From Crambe crambe (Eukaryota > Porifera > Demospongiae > Poecilosclerida > Crambeidae): a DNA stretch of 64,000 bases. The notes beneath the pieces are model-generated. The model saw only the letters and a list, made by a program, of their open reading frames with translations. It ran no database searches and was not told the DNA's origin. Shown piece after piece: positions 35,401 to 49,008 of this stretch. The translations under genes and the position numbers were made by a program. Every line of letters starts with the position of its first letter. Position 1 is the first letter of the stretch. The stretch lies in the NCBI GenBank assembly GCA_963924555.1, contig OZ004594.1, forward strand, positions 3,007,563 to 3,071,562. Direction: 5' to 3'.

Positions 35401-37755
35401 ATTATGAAATTAAGAATTTATTTTGTATCATACAAGATGATATTTCGGTTGATTACAATAAAATGCAAGAACATGCAAGGAAGAGGTACTCAGGTACAAA
35501 AAGTGTGAGGTTATTTATCATTGGTAATCCTGGTGCAGGGAAGAGCTCCCTCATTGAATCACTCAAAAGGGAAGGTTTTCTAAAATCCCGAAGTAGAGTA
35601 TCTGAATCCACTGTACCCCCTCACACTGCTGGTATAGTCCCTAGTATTTATACCAGTAAACACTATGGGAGAGTCCAATTCTATGACTTTGCTGGAGACC
35701 CTGAGTACTACTCCTCACATGCTGCTATACTTGAGAATCTTGCCTCATCAAGTAAGGGTGACAACATATTCATCTTAGTAACAGATTTAAGAAAAGACAA
35801 TTCTGCTATTGAGAGTGCATTGCACTATTGGTTTCTATTCATACAAAACCAGAAATTTAAAAATAAGCCTTCCCTTATTATAATAGGGAGTCACTCTGAT
35901 TTATTAAGTAGAAGAGAAGTAATAGCGAAAAGTAAAGTTCTTGGACACTTTTGTGAAAACAAATCACCAAACCTAATCCAAGAAATTGCACATTTTATAA
36001 TGGATTGCTGTAAACCACGATCCAAAGAGATGAGTGAGATCCAAAAGAAACTTATAGGCTTAACTGCTAATTCACCTACTTATCCACTTTCAACTAAAGC
36101 AAGCATTCTTTTAGGGTTATTGGAGAAAGATTTCAGCAATGTCACTGCTTGTCCTGTCAGTAGATTAGTATCCCACATAAAGGACACTGGGGTACACCTT
36201 CCCAATAAAGCTGAATTATTACACCCCATACTGCATGAGCTTCATGAGGTTGGTATTTTATTACTAATAGGAGACAGAACTAAGCATGATTACCACATAA
36301 TATTAAACACATCTCAACTCACTATTACAGTACACAAGAAATTGTTTTCTAAGGACAAAGGGCAAGATTTTAATAATGAACGTGGAATTAATATTGGAAT
36401 TATTTCTGAAGCTCTTCTTGAAAGGGTTTTACCTCAATATATAACAAAAGAATGTCTTATTCATCTTCAGTACTGTCAAGAAATGAAGCATGAAGATCTA
36501 GGACCTTCCTTTGATGAACCAGAATCTTGTTCCTTGTTCTTTCCTGCTCTCTGTGTGCACACAGAGGATGAGGAACCATGGAACAGACCTCCTAACAGCT
36601 ACTGTATTGGATGGCTTGCACAGTGCATTGATTCTTCTTATGATTACTTCCCCCCACGCTTCCTTCATGTCCTTCTCCTCAGAATAGTCTTCAGGTTCAC
36701 CCTCACTGCTCCAGGTAGAGCTGTTAATGATCACTTTCAGCGTCGCTGCACCATGTGGAAGACTGGTGTACATTGGCAGATGGAGGAGGGGGTGGAATGT
36801 AGAGTGCAGATGGTTGATATTGAAAAAGGTTCCGGAGTGGTGGTTGCCACAAGAAGTGAGCGCGATTTCATGGAAAATTGCATTAGCATCTTCAATAGCA
36901 TAATTAGTTGTGTGATGGAGACCATGAAAGAGTTCTGTCACTCCATCAGACCTCAGTTCTTTCTGCTTGACTCCACACAACAGGATGAATACCTCAATAG
37001 GGATAACCACTTTGCCATGAGTGATGTGGAGAGGGTCCTGGCATCTTCAAATGGGAACGAAGAAGTAGTTGTTAGTGTAATAGGAATAAGGGAAATGAAG
37101 CGTTCCAAGTTGCTATGCATGCGCAAACTCACTCATTGGAACAGTTTGTTCCCTATCGAACTTTGCACTATCCTCCATTTTCTCAGAAATTTAGTTAGAG
37201 AACTGTTTAACCTTGGTCTTGAGCTTGGTATTCCCAGAGGTGTCCTTGATGCAATAGAAGCGGACTATGATTGTGATACTGAGAGAAGGAGAAGAGAACT
37301 GGTGAGAGGATGGATGAAGTCTTCTCTGGACCCTCCATGCTGGTGGCGCCTTGTGGAGGCACTGAGGAAGAGAGACATGGGAGCCACAGCAAATGAGATT
37401 AAAGAAACACACAGTGAGTCACTATGACCTACGTAACTACAGTATATGACTTAGCTAGCTTCATTCTACAGGTGACCACATTCAGCTCCAGAAAAAGCTG
37501 CTTGACCCAAAGCTTCAAACCACTACACCTGATGTTGAGTTTCTAGAGTTATTTGCTGGAGTGGTAGGATCCCAGTGGTCGTCCCTGGCCTGCCTTCTCA
37601 GTGAGGAGATAGAAGAAGTGAAAAAAGAAGGAAAGGGTCTTTCCCAGAAGGATCAATCCCTTCTTATGCTGAAGAAGTGGTCCTCCAAGGAAGGGGCCAC
37701 ATATGGTCAGCTCTGCAACAAACTCAAAACAATCTCACTCTTTCAGTATGTCTAA
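32415..37755 (+). CDS. Gene C: ankyrin-Roc-COR-Death-Death protein, 1760 aa
   Basis: Model join(32415-37413, 37472-37755). The ATG at 32415 opens MASTSSVTGVTPLHLAAE; an in-frame ATG at 32379 is less likely because relatives share the later start. About 29 ankyrin repeats (to about residue 990) are much less uniform than in B, D or E. The Roc-like GTPase has P-loop GNPGAGKSS at 1037, DFAGDPEYYSS at 1091 and GSHSDL at 1158-1163. The COR-like part spans about 1190-1500, and the first Death-like domain ends at the 58-nt phase-1 intron (37414-37471, GTGAGT...CTACAG). The second Death-like domain (about 1668-1760) lacks the LT pair of LLSLTSEE and has a longer linker (KKEGKGLSQKD). TTTCA is followed by GTATGT at its end, so QYV and the stop may be intronic. 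It is the only intact family gene on the plus strand here. Confidence 0.85.
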
Positions 37756-38584
37756 TTATTGTGGTATCGTTTAATTTGTGTGGATATTAATAGTGTAATA
37801 GTCATTTGTTTCATTGTTGTTATTAGCCATTATTATTGTTGTTGTTGTCTCTTTTTTAATCGCACCTGCATGTGTCACTTCTCTCAGAAAATAGAAAATA
37901 CCCTGGAACTCTCTGTTTCATATTTGTGTCTGTGATTCATTTGATCATCCTTTTATGCTCACTTACAGTGCCTCCTATTTTTATAATCAGAGTCATACGT
38001 AGCTACTAGTCCTTTCCCTACTTTCCCCATCTTCTTGAACAATCACTCTCTGATATTATTCTCTACTAATTCTTACTTTCTCTGTCTCTTTTCTATATAC
38101 ATAGCTTATTCTCACTGCACAACACAAGTACTTCACACACTAATGGAATTGGTAAGTGTTAGTGTAGCTCACTTACTTGTTTATTTTATGATCTGTTCCT
38201 CCAGTGGCCATTCTCTCCCCTGGATTGTTATGTGACCATTGTCCCCAGGTAGCTAGCTATGTGGCAACAATTCTTCCAGATGACATGGCATTCCCTTAGG
38301 GTAAGCAGTCATGACAATTCTCCTCTGTCATGTGACCAACATGTTCTACATTCATAGGGTATACTTCTGAGAAAGGTTCACAGTGAAATAAAGAAGTATC
38401 TAAGCAATGACGAGTTTTGCTGAGAGCAAAGTCATTATTTTTTGCAATGTGATATATGGCCATTACTTCTTGCTATTGTCCAGACTGAGATGGATGAGTG
38501 CTATTTTTTATGTGATTCTTCTCCCATAAATCTTCTTTAGCTCCATTAAATTGTTTACATCAGCCAAAGTGTATACCTGAATTC
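37756..38584 (+). other. Downstream region of gene C with splice-bordered mini-exon candidates
   Basis: After a long pyrimidine-rich stretch, CATAG at 38099-38103 is followed by an open 47-nt piece ending GGAATTG before GTAAGTG (38151). Further on, TTCTTCCAG precedes GACATGGCATTCCC at about 38280, and TTCATAG precedes a short piece at 38358. The same order of pieces lies downstream of genes D (about 42010-41740 and 43010-42740) and E (about 53740-53415) on the sense strand. They may be coding or UTR exons, or just part of the duplicated unit. Confidence 0.35.
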
Positions 38585-40130
38585 TTTATCCAGCCAGTTG
38601 ATACTTGAGCTGCTACAGTTAATACTTGAAGTCTTTATCCAGCTACAGTTAATACTTGAACTCTTTATCCGGCTACAGTTAATATTTGAACTCTTTATCC
38701 GGCTACAGTTAATATTTGAACTCTTTATCTGGCTGCAGTTAATATTTGAACTCTATCTGGCTACAGTTAATACTTGAAGTCTTTATCCAGCTACAGTTAA
38801 TACTTGAACTCTTTTCTGGCTACAGTTAATACTTGAAGTCTTTATCCAGCTACAGTTAATACTAGAACTCTTTATCTGGCTACAGTTAATATTTGAACTC
38901 TTTATCTGGCTACAGTTAATACTTGAACTCTTTATCTGGCTACAGTTAATATTTGAACTCTTTATCCGGCTACAGTTAATACTTGAACTCTTATCCGGCT
39001 ACAGTTAATACTAGAACTCTTTATCTGGCTACAGTTAATATTTGAACTCTTTATCTGGCTACAGTTAATACTTGAACTCTTTATCTGGCTACAGTTAATA
39101 TTTGAACTCTTTATCTGGCTACAGTTAATATTTGAACTCTTTATCTGGCTGTAGAACTCTTATCCGGCTACAGTTGATACTTGAATTTTTATCCGGCTAC
39201 AGTTAATATTTGAACTCTTTATCCGGCTACAGTTAATATTTGAACTCTTTATCTGGCTGCAGTTAATATTTGAACTCTATCTGGCTACAGTTAATACTTG
39301 AAGTCTTTATCCAGCTACAGTTAATACTTGAACTCTTTTCTGGCTACAGTTAATACTTGAAGTCTTTATCCAGCTACAGTTAATACTTGAACTCTTTTCT
39401 GGCTACAGTTAATATTTGAACTCTTTATCCGGCTACAGTTAATATTTGAACTCTTTATCCGGCTACAGTTAATATTTGAACTCTTTATCTGGCTACAGTT
39501 AATACTTGAACTCTTTTCTGGCTACAGTTAATACTTGATGTCTTTATCCAGCTACAGTTAATACTTGAACTCTTTTCTGGCTACAGTTAATATTTGAACT
39601 CTTTATCCGGCTACAGTTAATATTTGAACTCTTTATCTGGCTACAGTTAATATTTGAACTCTTTATCCGGCTACAGTTAATACTAGAACTCTTTATCCGG
39701 CTACAGTTAATATTTGAACTCTTTATCCGGCTACAGTTAATATTTGAACTCTTTATCTGGCTGCAGTTAATATTTGAACTCTATCTGGCTACAGTTAATA
39801 CTTGAACTCTTTATCTGGCTGCAGTTAATATTTCAACTCTATCTGGCTACAGTTAATACTTGAACTCTTTATCCGGCTACAGTTAATATTTGAACTCTTT
39901 ATCTGGCTACAGTTAATACTTGAACTCTTTATCTGGCTACAGTTAATATTTGAACTCTTTATCTGGCTACAGTTAATATTTGAACTCTTTATCTGGCTAC
40001 AGTTAATATTTGAACTCTTTATCTGGCTGTAGAACTCTTATCCGGCTACAGTTAATACTTGAATTTTTATCCGGCTACAGTTAATATTTGAATTTTTTAT
40101 CCACGGCTACAGTGAACTCTCTATCCAGCA
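38585..40130. repeat. 30-bp minisatellite, about 50 copies, reverse orientation
   Basis: Same unit as 10130-11045, here read on the minus strand. It starts 0.8 kb beyond gene C and is antisense to gene C, the same relation to the gene as at B, D and E. Some units are 26 bp, and higher-order blocks repeat within it (compare 39000-39160 with 39870-40045). Confidence 0.95.
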
Positions 40131-41138
40131 ACTTTGTAGATCTTTCTACAGTTAATGATTATATTCATCCAGCTACAGCTTTAATATTTCGAACTAGCTA
40201 TTTGGATTCTGTTTGGCTTGAGTTAAATCATTACTGAATTTAGAATTCCACTAAGATTTATATTTATCCAGTTACAATTAGCTATGATACAGTTAATAAT
40301 TCTGAATACTACAGTTAACATTCTCAAGCTGCAGTCGATTTAGCTACAGATATTTCGAAGACATCTTTATTATGGATATATCTGACTTTTGAATATGAAG
40401 AAAATACTTTCAGCTCTTCTGCTACATTAATTTTATATTTCCAATCACGTACGTACATACAAACACTTCTTACACTGATCTTACCTAATAATGTCTCTAT
40501 TTTATCCTTAGCTTATATTTTTCAAGGTACAATCACATGCATAGTTACATACTTTCACACTTGCTACATTGATCTTACCTAGCAGTATCTTTTTTATCCT
40601 TATCTCATTATATCATCATTTTGTATATATTATACTATAATTATTACATTATAGTTGATAAATTATTATACAAAGCAGTAGATACTTTTCAATAATCCTA
40701 GTGCCCTTGTGCTATACCACACACTCCTATTTTATAATAATAGAATCTGTGAACCCCATTCCACTTATATTTACTTACAAACTACTCACAAACCACCATC
40801 AAAAATATGTACACCCAACAAGATTTCCTTACAACTAAACTACAAGCCCAAACATCCAAATACCCAACTCATCCATTTCTCCTACACATCCCACACAATG
40901 TGTATCTCTTACTAACAGTCTCAGGAAAGAGTGGTCAAACTGTGGAGATTTTTTTTTACATGCTGAAGTCTTCTCAAAGCAAACCCTGACACTAGTTTAT
41001 ATAACACAGTTGCTAGCTCTTGTTCTCAGTTCACTCCCCTTCTTCTTTTACTTCTATCTCTTTACTGGTGAGGGAGAGATGCATACAGAACCTACCAGTA
41101 TGACATAATTAAAGAGTATATCAGCATTGAAGTGAGCT
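40131..41138. other. Spacer between gene C and gene D arrays
   Basis: AT-rich sequence with no gene I can support. Near 40400-40430 it matches the sequence that follows the minisatellite beyond gene B (CTTTCAGCTCTTCTGC). A fragment at about 41110-41140 (GAGTATATCAGCATTGAAGTGAGC) is a small piece of a gene D-like ankyrin sequence (compare 48537). Confidence 0.4.
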
Positions 41139-41510
41139 ATCAGATATTAACTGTGGCCAGATAAAGAGTTCAAATATTAACTGTGACCGGATAAAGAGAT
41201 CAAATATTAACTGTGACCAGATAAAAAGTTCAAATATTAAGTGTAGCCGGATAAAGAGTTCAAATATTAACTGTAGCCGGATAAAAAGTTCAAATATTAA
41301 CTGTAGCCAGATAAAGAGTTTCAAGTATTAACTGTAGCCGGATAAAGAGTTTTAGTATTAACTGTGGCCGGATAAAGAGTTCAAATATTAACTGTAGCCA
41401 GATAAAGAGTTTTAGTATTAACTGTGGCCGGATAAAAACTTCAAATATTAACTGTAGCCAGATAAAGAGTTTTAGTATTAACTGTGGCTGGATAAAGAGT
41501 TCATCTGTTC
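41139..41510. repeat. 30-bp minisatellite, about 12 copies
   Basis: Plus-strand orientation, 1.8 kb beyond gene D. Several units carry the variant TTTTAGTATTAACTGTGG. Confidence 0.9.
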
Positions 41511-43163
41511 ATTCATTAACTTTGGCTGGATACTATTCTGTAGCTGGATAAACAGTTGAAGCAAATATGATTTATGGGAAAATTATCATTTGGCCTTCTC
41601 AGGATTCTGTTTGAAAGATTTGATTGGGATCTACTTCTCTGAACCTTGACAAGAGGAAGAGGGAAAGATGTCATATTGTAAATGGTCACAAATGATCATT
41701 GCTCTTACCATGATCCACTGATATATCATTGCCTTAGATAGATACTCACTGTGGACCTGTCTCAGAAGAAAGACCCTATGAATGTGGAACATAATAATAG
41801 GTCACATGACAGTGGAGAATTGTCACATGACCACTTACCTGGAGGGAATGTCATGTCACCTGGAAGAATTATTGCTAAATACTTGGAGGAGAATGGTCAC
41901 ATGACCACCTGGAGGAGATTAATAAACAAGTATACATAAAATGGGTCTACACTAACACTTACCAATTCCATTAGTGTGTGAAGTACTTGTGTTGTGCAGT
42001 TTCAATGGGAGGGAACTAGTATATATAGCAACAGACTAATGATGGAATGAAGATAACATGTTAAGAGACAGAGAAAGTAATGGAAGATGGAGAGAATTAG
42101 TAGAGAATAATGAAAATGGAGCATAATATCAGAGAGTGATTGTTCAAGGAGATAGGGAAAGGACTAGTATGACTCTGATTATGAAAATAGAGCATGGAAG
42201 GATAATCAAATAAATCACAGACATGAAATTGAAAATGGCAATGTATTTTTTTAATTATTAATAGAAAAGTTACACATTTAAAAAAGATTTGAAAGGCAAA
42301 CATTAGTCCAGATTATACGGAAGATGATTGGAAGTGCACACACTAGAAGTTACACGTGATTAGAACAGAGACTGTCTAAATGGAGGTTATAAACAACAGA
42401 TTAGAAAATATTACTTTAGAGAGATACACACTAGATAGAGGATATTCATAATAATTATGCACTAAATAGAGGAATTAGATCAATATAAGATAGAGGATAT
42501 TAGCATGAAGAGATAGTAATAAATATGTAAGATGGATAGCTAAAGAAATGACCGACAACACAAGAGCTCTGTAAAAACCAGCACTCTGCCTTCTCAGGAT
42601 TTTGTTTTAAAGATTCGTGTCCTTTTACTTCTCTGGACAACAACAAGAGGAGAGTAAGTAATGGCATATTGTAAATGGTCATAATAATTGCCCTTACCTT
42701 GATTCACTAAACATTGTATGATACATTGCCTTAGATACTTCTTATTTCACTGTGGACCTGTCTAGCTCATAAGAAGGACCCTATGTACATATTGGTCACA
42801 TGACAGAGGAGAATGGTTATGACTACTTACTAGAGGGAATGCCATATCACCTGGAAGACATATGATCACAGGGGAAAGAATGACCACATCAATGACCACC
42901 TGGAGGAGAAGATTATTAGCTAACACAAGTAAAATGAGTCTATACTAACACTTACCACATTTCATTACTGTGTGGAGTACTTGTGTGTTATATAGTTTCA
43001 ATAAGAGGGAGCTAGTACATATTATAGCTATAGCAACAGAGTATGATGGAATAAAAATAACAGACAGAAAAAGTAATCAGAATGTTCAAGGAGGTAGGGA
43101 AAGGACTAGCTAGTATGACTCTGATTGAAATACATGAAACTGAAAATGCAATGCTTTTTTTTT

Positions 43164-43196
<33 letters not shown>

Positions 43197-43290
43197 ATGG
43201 AGTCATGATTTGTAGCTAGATAGCTAATTAGTATTATGAGATACAAACTAGAGGATATTAACAAAGGAGCAAAGGACACAGGCTAGCTAG
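41511..43290. other. Downstream region of gene D with duplicated mini-exon candidates
   Basis: Two successive copies of the downstream module lie here (about 41740-42010 and 42745-43010). Each carries CCATTAGTGTGTGAAGTACTTGTGT and GGAGGGAATG(T/C)CAT next to splice-like sites on the minus strand, and GTCACATGAC motifs. (CTTT)n runs at 43154-43194. No long open frame is present. Confidence 0.4.
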
Positions 43291-46200
43291 CTATAACCAT
43301 ACAAGATAAAGAGGAGACACCCAAATGAAATTAACAAAAGCTGTACTAACATGCTTAAAAAAATTTTTTTTCCATTTATTTTTTTTTTTTTGGTGGGGGT
43401 AGAGGGGATAGGGGTAGAGGGAATAGGGGTAGAGGGGGTGGAGGTAGAGGAAAGAACTATACGTAGGTGCATTATACTGAAAGAGTGAGATTTTTTTGAG
43501 TCTGTTGCAGAGCTGACCATATGTGGCCCCTTCTTTGGAGGACCATTTTTTCAGCATGAGGAGGGCTTGGTCTTCCTCTTCTGTCTTCACTTCTTCTATC
43601 TCCTCACTGGTCAGGGAGAGAAGACAAGCCAGGGATGACCACTTGGATCCTACCACTCCAGCAAATAACTCCAGAAACTCAACACCAGGTGTAATGGTTT
43701 GAAGCTTTGGGTCAAGCAGCTTTATCTGGAGTTGAATGTGGTCACCTGCAGGATAAAATTGTGACCTTCCACTTCAACTGTAGCTATAGTCAACATTTAC
43801 TTACTATATTTCTCTTCAATCTCATTAGCTAGGGCTCCCCAGTTGATCTTCCTCAGTGCTTCCACAAGGTGCCACCAGCATGGAGGGTCCAGGGAGGAGC
43901 TCATCCACTTCCTCACCAGTTCGGTCCTCTGTCCACTTGTATCAAGGAGATGGTCCCTTTTTATGGCCTCAAGGACACTTTGGGGGATGTTGAGATGGAG
44001 ACCAAGGTCAAACAACTCAGCTACTATGTCTCTAAGGTAACCAAAAACAGAGATGAAGTCTATAGGAAAAATACTGTTCCAATGAGTGAGTGTCCGCATA
44101 CACAGCAACTTAGAACGCTCCATTATTCTCTTTCCAGTGATACTGACTACCATTTCTTTACCCTCTGTTAGGACCCTCTCCACATCACTCATAGTAAAGA
44201 AGTTGTCCGCACAAAGGTAGTTATCCTCACTTGTGGAGTCAAGCAGAAAGAACTGAGGTCTGATGGAGTGGCAGAACTGATTCATGGTCTCCATAACACA
44301 ACTAACTATGCTATTGAAGACACTAATGCAATTTTCAATTAAATTTTGCTTGCTTTTGGTGATAATCACCATCCTCTTGTTGATGTTCACCATCTCCACC
44401 ATGCACTCCACCCCCTCCTCCATCAGCCAGTGCACACCAGTCTTCCACATAGTGCAGCGGCGCTGGAAGTGCTTGGATTGCTCATCTACTATTCCACATG
44501 GAGCAGTGAGGGTGAACCTGAGGACTATTCTGAGGAGAAGGACATGAAGGAAGCGTGGGGGGAAATAGTCATGAGGATTAGTGCACTGTGCAAGCCACCC
44601 AATACTGTAGCTGTTAGAAGGTGTGATCCATGACACTTCACTCTTATCTGCACTACAGAGAGCAGGAAAGAACAAGAAAGACTGGGGACTAGATGAAGTG
44701 TCCTGTGGAGTGGAAAGAAACAGTCCTATATCTTTGTGCTTGATTTCTTGGCAGTATTGAAGATGAACAAGGCATTCCTTTGTGATGTATGATGGTAAGA
44801 GCTCCTGGAGGAGATTTTCAGGGATGATTCCAATATTGAGGGAAGGAACATATCCACGTTCACTCATTTTTTTAATATTTAGAATTGCATCCTTGGAAAA
44901 CAGGGCTTTATGTACTCTATTAGTGAGTTGAGATGTGTTTAATATTATGTGGTAATCATGCTTAGTTCTGTTTCCTATCAGTAATAAAATACCAACCTCA
45001 TGGAGCTCATGCAGTATGGGGTGTAATAATTTGGCTTTATTGGGAAGGTGTACCCCAGTGTCCTCTATGTGGGATACTAATGTACTGACAGGACAAGCAG
45101 TGACATAGCTGAAATCTTTCTCCAATAACCCTAAGAGAATGCTTGCTTCAAAGGAAAGTTCATAGTGAGGTGATTTACGAGTTAGGTAAGTGAGTTTACT
45201 CTGGACCTCATTGATGTTTTTAGAACCTGGTTTACAGCAATCTAGCATGAAATATGCAGTACTCTGCATCTCACTGGTTGAAAAAAGCAATTTTAAAACC
45301 TTATTTTTCTGGATTAAGATTGCTTGTGTCACTAAATCTGAGTGACTCCCAATCACAATGAGGGAGGGCTCATTTATAAACTTCTGGTGTTTTATGAATG
45401 TGAACCAATAGTGCAGTGTATTCTCAATAGCAGAATCATATTCTCTTAAATCTGTCACTAAGATGAATATGTTGTCACCCTTACTTGATGAGGCAAGATT
45501 CTCAAGTATAGCAGCATGTGAGGAGTAGTACTCAGGGTCTCCAGCAAAGTCATAGAACTGGACTCTCCCGTAGTGTTTACTGGTATAAATACTAGGGACT
45601 ATACCAGCAGTGTGAGGGGGTACAGTGGATTCAGATACTCTCCAAAAAGATTCGAAATAGCCCTCTCTTTTAAGTGATTCAACAAGGGAGCTCTTCCCTG
45701 CACCAGGATTACCAATGATAAATAACCTGATTATATGTTGTTCACCTGAGTACTTCTTCTTTGCACACTCTTGCATGCCATGATAGTCAACCAGTGTTTT
45801 ATCTCGATTCTGTTTCATGTACTCATTAATTAGTAATTTAGCATCACCTTTTGCTAAATCCTTTGGAGTCTTTCCTGAATTATTTCTTATCAGAATTGGA
45901 GCATTTTTTTGCAGTAATGCCTCAACACATTTGGTATAGCCAAGAGCTGAACAAATATGAAGGGGAGTGTTACCATCATAGCCTAATACTAAGGGGGATG
46001 TGAATTTATCAACCAATAAAAGGATAACCTTTTCTTTACCTGCATATGCTGCCACATGGAGTGGTGTGTTATTTTGATCATCCCCAGCATTGATATCAGC
46101 CTTGTGGTCTTGTATCAGAGTTTGAACTAGGCTAACATTACCTCCAATGCATGCTGAATGTAACAAGGACCGACCTAAACTGTCTTTGATATTAATATCA

Positions 46201-48725
46201 CAACCCACATCATTAATTAAAAACAATGCAACCTCTTTTTTTCCACACAATGCTGCCACATGGAGTGGTGTGTTATTTTTATCATCCCCAGCATTGATAT
46301 CAGCCTTGTGGTCTCGTATCAGAGTTTGAACTAGGCTAACATTACCTCCATTGCATGCTGAATGTAACAAAGACCGACCTAAACTGTCTTTGATATTAAT
46401 ATCACAACCCACATCATTAATTAAAAACAATGCAACCTCTTTTTTTCCACACAATGCTGCCACATGGAGTGGTGTGTTATTTTTATCATCCCCAGCATTG
46501 ATATCAGCCTTGTGGTCTCGTATCAGAGTTTGAACTAGGCTAACATTACCTCCATAGCATGCATTATGTAACAAAGACCGACCTAGATTGCCTTTAACTT
46601 TAATATCACAGCCAATTTCATTAATTAAAAACAATGCAACCTCTTTTTTCCCACACAATGCTGCCACATGGAGTGGTGTGTTATTTTGATCATCACCAGC
46701 ATTGATATCAGCCTTGTGGTCTCGTATCAGAGTTTGAACTAGGCTAACATTACCTCCAATGCATGCTGAATGTAACAAAGACCGACCTAAACTGTCTTTG
46801 ATATTAATATCACAACCCACATCATTAATTAAAAACAATGCAACCTCTTTTTTTCCCCACAATGCTGCCACATGGAGTGGTGTGTTATTTTGATCATCCC
46901 TAGCATTGATATCAGCCTTGTGGTCTCGTATCAGAGTTTGAACTAGGCTAACATTACCTCCATAGCATGCATTATGTAACAAAGACCGACCTAGATTGCC
47001 TTTAACTTTAATATCACAGCCAATTTCATTAATTAAAAACAATGCAACCTCTTTTTTCCCACACCCTGCTGCCACATGGAGTGGTGTGTTATTTTGATCA
47101 TCACCAGCATTGATATCAGCCTTGTGGTCTCGTATCAGAGTTTGAACTAGGCTAACATTACCTCCAATGCATGCTGAATGTAACAAAGACCGACCTAAAC
47201 TGTCTTTGATATTAATATCACAACCCACATCATTAATTAAAAACAATGCAACCTCTTTTTTTCCCCACAATGCTGCCACATGGAGTGGTGTGTTATTTTG
47301 ATCATCCCTAGCATTGATATCAGCCTTGTGGTCTCGTATCAGAGTTTGAACTAGGCTAACATTACCTCCAATGCATGCTGAATGTAACAAAGACCGACCT
47401 AAACTGTCTTTGATATTAATATCACAACCCACATCATTAATTAAAAACAATGCAACCTCTTTTTTTCCACACAATGCTGCCACATGGAGTGGTGTGTTAT
47501 TTTCATCATCCCTAGCATTGATATCAGCCTTGTGGTCTCGTATCAGAGTTTGAACTAGGCTAACATTACCTCCAATGCATGCTGAATGTAACAAAGACCG
47601 ACCTAAACTGTCTTTGATATTAATATCACAACCCACATCATTAATTAAAAACAATGCAACCTCTTTTTTTCCACACAATGCTGCCACATGGAGTGGTGTG
47701 TTATTTTTATCATCCCCAGCATTGATATCAGCCTTGTGGTCTCGTATCAGAGTTTGAACTAGGCTAACATTACCTCCATAGCATGCATTATGTAACAAAG
47801 ACCGACCTAGATTGCCTTTAACTTTAATATCACAGCCAATTTCATTAATTAAAAACAATGCAACCTCTTTTTTCCCACACCCTGCTGCCACATGGAGTGG
47901 TGTGTTATTTTCATCATCCCTAGCATTGATATCAGCCTTGTGGTCTCGTATCAGAGTTTGAACTAGGCTAACATTACCTCCAATGCATGCTGAATGTAAC
48001 AAAGACCGACCTAAACTGTCTTTGATATTAATGTCACAACCCACCTCATTAATTAAAAACAATGCAACCTCTTTTCTCCCACACCCTGCTGCCACATGGA
48101 GTGGTGTGTTATTTTCATCATCCCCAGCATTGATATCAGCCTTGTGGTCTCGTATCAGAGTTTGAACTAGGCTAACATTACCTCCATTGCATGCTGAATG
48201 TAACAAAGACCGACCTAAACTGTCTTTGATATTAATGTCACAACCCACCTCATTAATTAAAAACAATGCAACCTCTTTTTTCCCACACAATGCTGCCACA
48301 TGGAGTGGTGTGTTATTTTCATCATCCCTAGCATTGATATCAGCCTTGTGGTCTCGTATCAGAGTTTGAACTAGGCTAACATTACCTCCTTTGCATGCCC
48401 AATGAAGTAATGTTTTATTGTCTTTACTTCTGATATTTGAAGGACAGTGATACTCATTCAATAGAGTAAGCACCACATGCTCCCACCCATTCAAAGCAGC
48501 ATGTATTAGTGGTATGCAACCAAAAACATCCTTAAAGAGTATATCAGCATTGAAGTGAGCTATCAGTACATTCACCATATCTAAGTCACCTTTAGCACAG
48601 GCATAATGCAGTGGAGTCTCCCCATAGTAGGCAGTACAGTTTACATTGTACTCACAACTTTTCAATAATATCCTGACCTTGTTCACATCACCTGACTCTG
48701 CAGCTAGGTGGAGGTATGAGTCCAT
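43291..48725 (-). CDS. Gene D: ankyrin-Roc-COR-Death-Death protein, about 1791 aa
   Basis: Model join(43291-43745, 43805-48725) on the minus strand. The ATG at 48725 gives MDSYLHLAAESGD; compared with gene B, the residues TSSVTGVTP are missing. An upstream in-frame ATG at 48818 also exists. About 28 ankyrin repeats in a very uniform array are followed by P-loop GNPGAGKSS at residue 1005, DFAGDPEYYSS, GSHSDL, a COR-like region and a first Death-like domain whose last 70 residues are almost identical to gene B. The 59-nt phase-1 intron (43746-43804, GTAAGT...CTGCAG) precedes the second Death-like domain. Unlike its relatives, the reading frame does not stop after LFQY but runs 60 more residues through a G-rich repeat (LHPLYPYSLYPYPLYP) to 43291. 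If GTATAA at this point works as a donor, that tail is intron. Confidence 0.8.
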
Positions 48726-48812
48726 AGCTTTTCTTATTGCTTCTTGTTTAGCCAGTATTATTGTAACTACAATGGGAGAGTTCAGTTGCCATAGAGATGA
48801 CTTATAATCATA

Positions 48813-48837
48813 AGTCACATGGCATTACTATTTAAAG
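48813..48837 (-). promoter_or_regulatory. Candidate core promoter of gene D
   Basis: A CTTTAAATAG TATA-like site and CCATGTGACTTATGA lie about 90-112 bases upstream of the start, as at gene B. Confidence 0.3.
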
Positions 48838-49008
48838 TGTCGATGAATCTCTTTTGTCTCCACTGTATGTGGTGCCACCTACGTAGCTAACTAGACAAAG
48901 ACCACAAATGCTCCACACTCATTCCAAGTCCTCCACTGTGTACAGTGTACAATGATTCAATTGTGCAACTAGAATTGTCATGAGACACCATAAAGCTAGG
49001 AGACATAA

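Noticed and set aside
36498-37010. 170-residue antisense frame in gene C
   Set aside because: It lies opposite the conserved COR/Death region; the sense strand carries all recognisable motifs.
38585-40130. CRISPR-like array of about 30-bp repeats
   Set aside because: Units are directly adjacent with no unique spacers and the locus is eukaryotic; it is a minisatellite.
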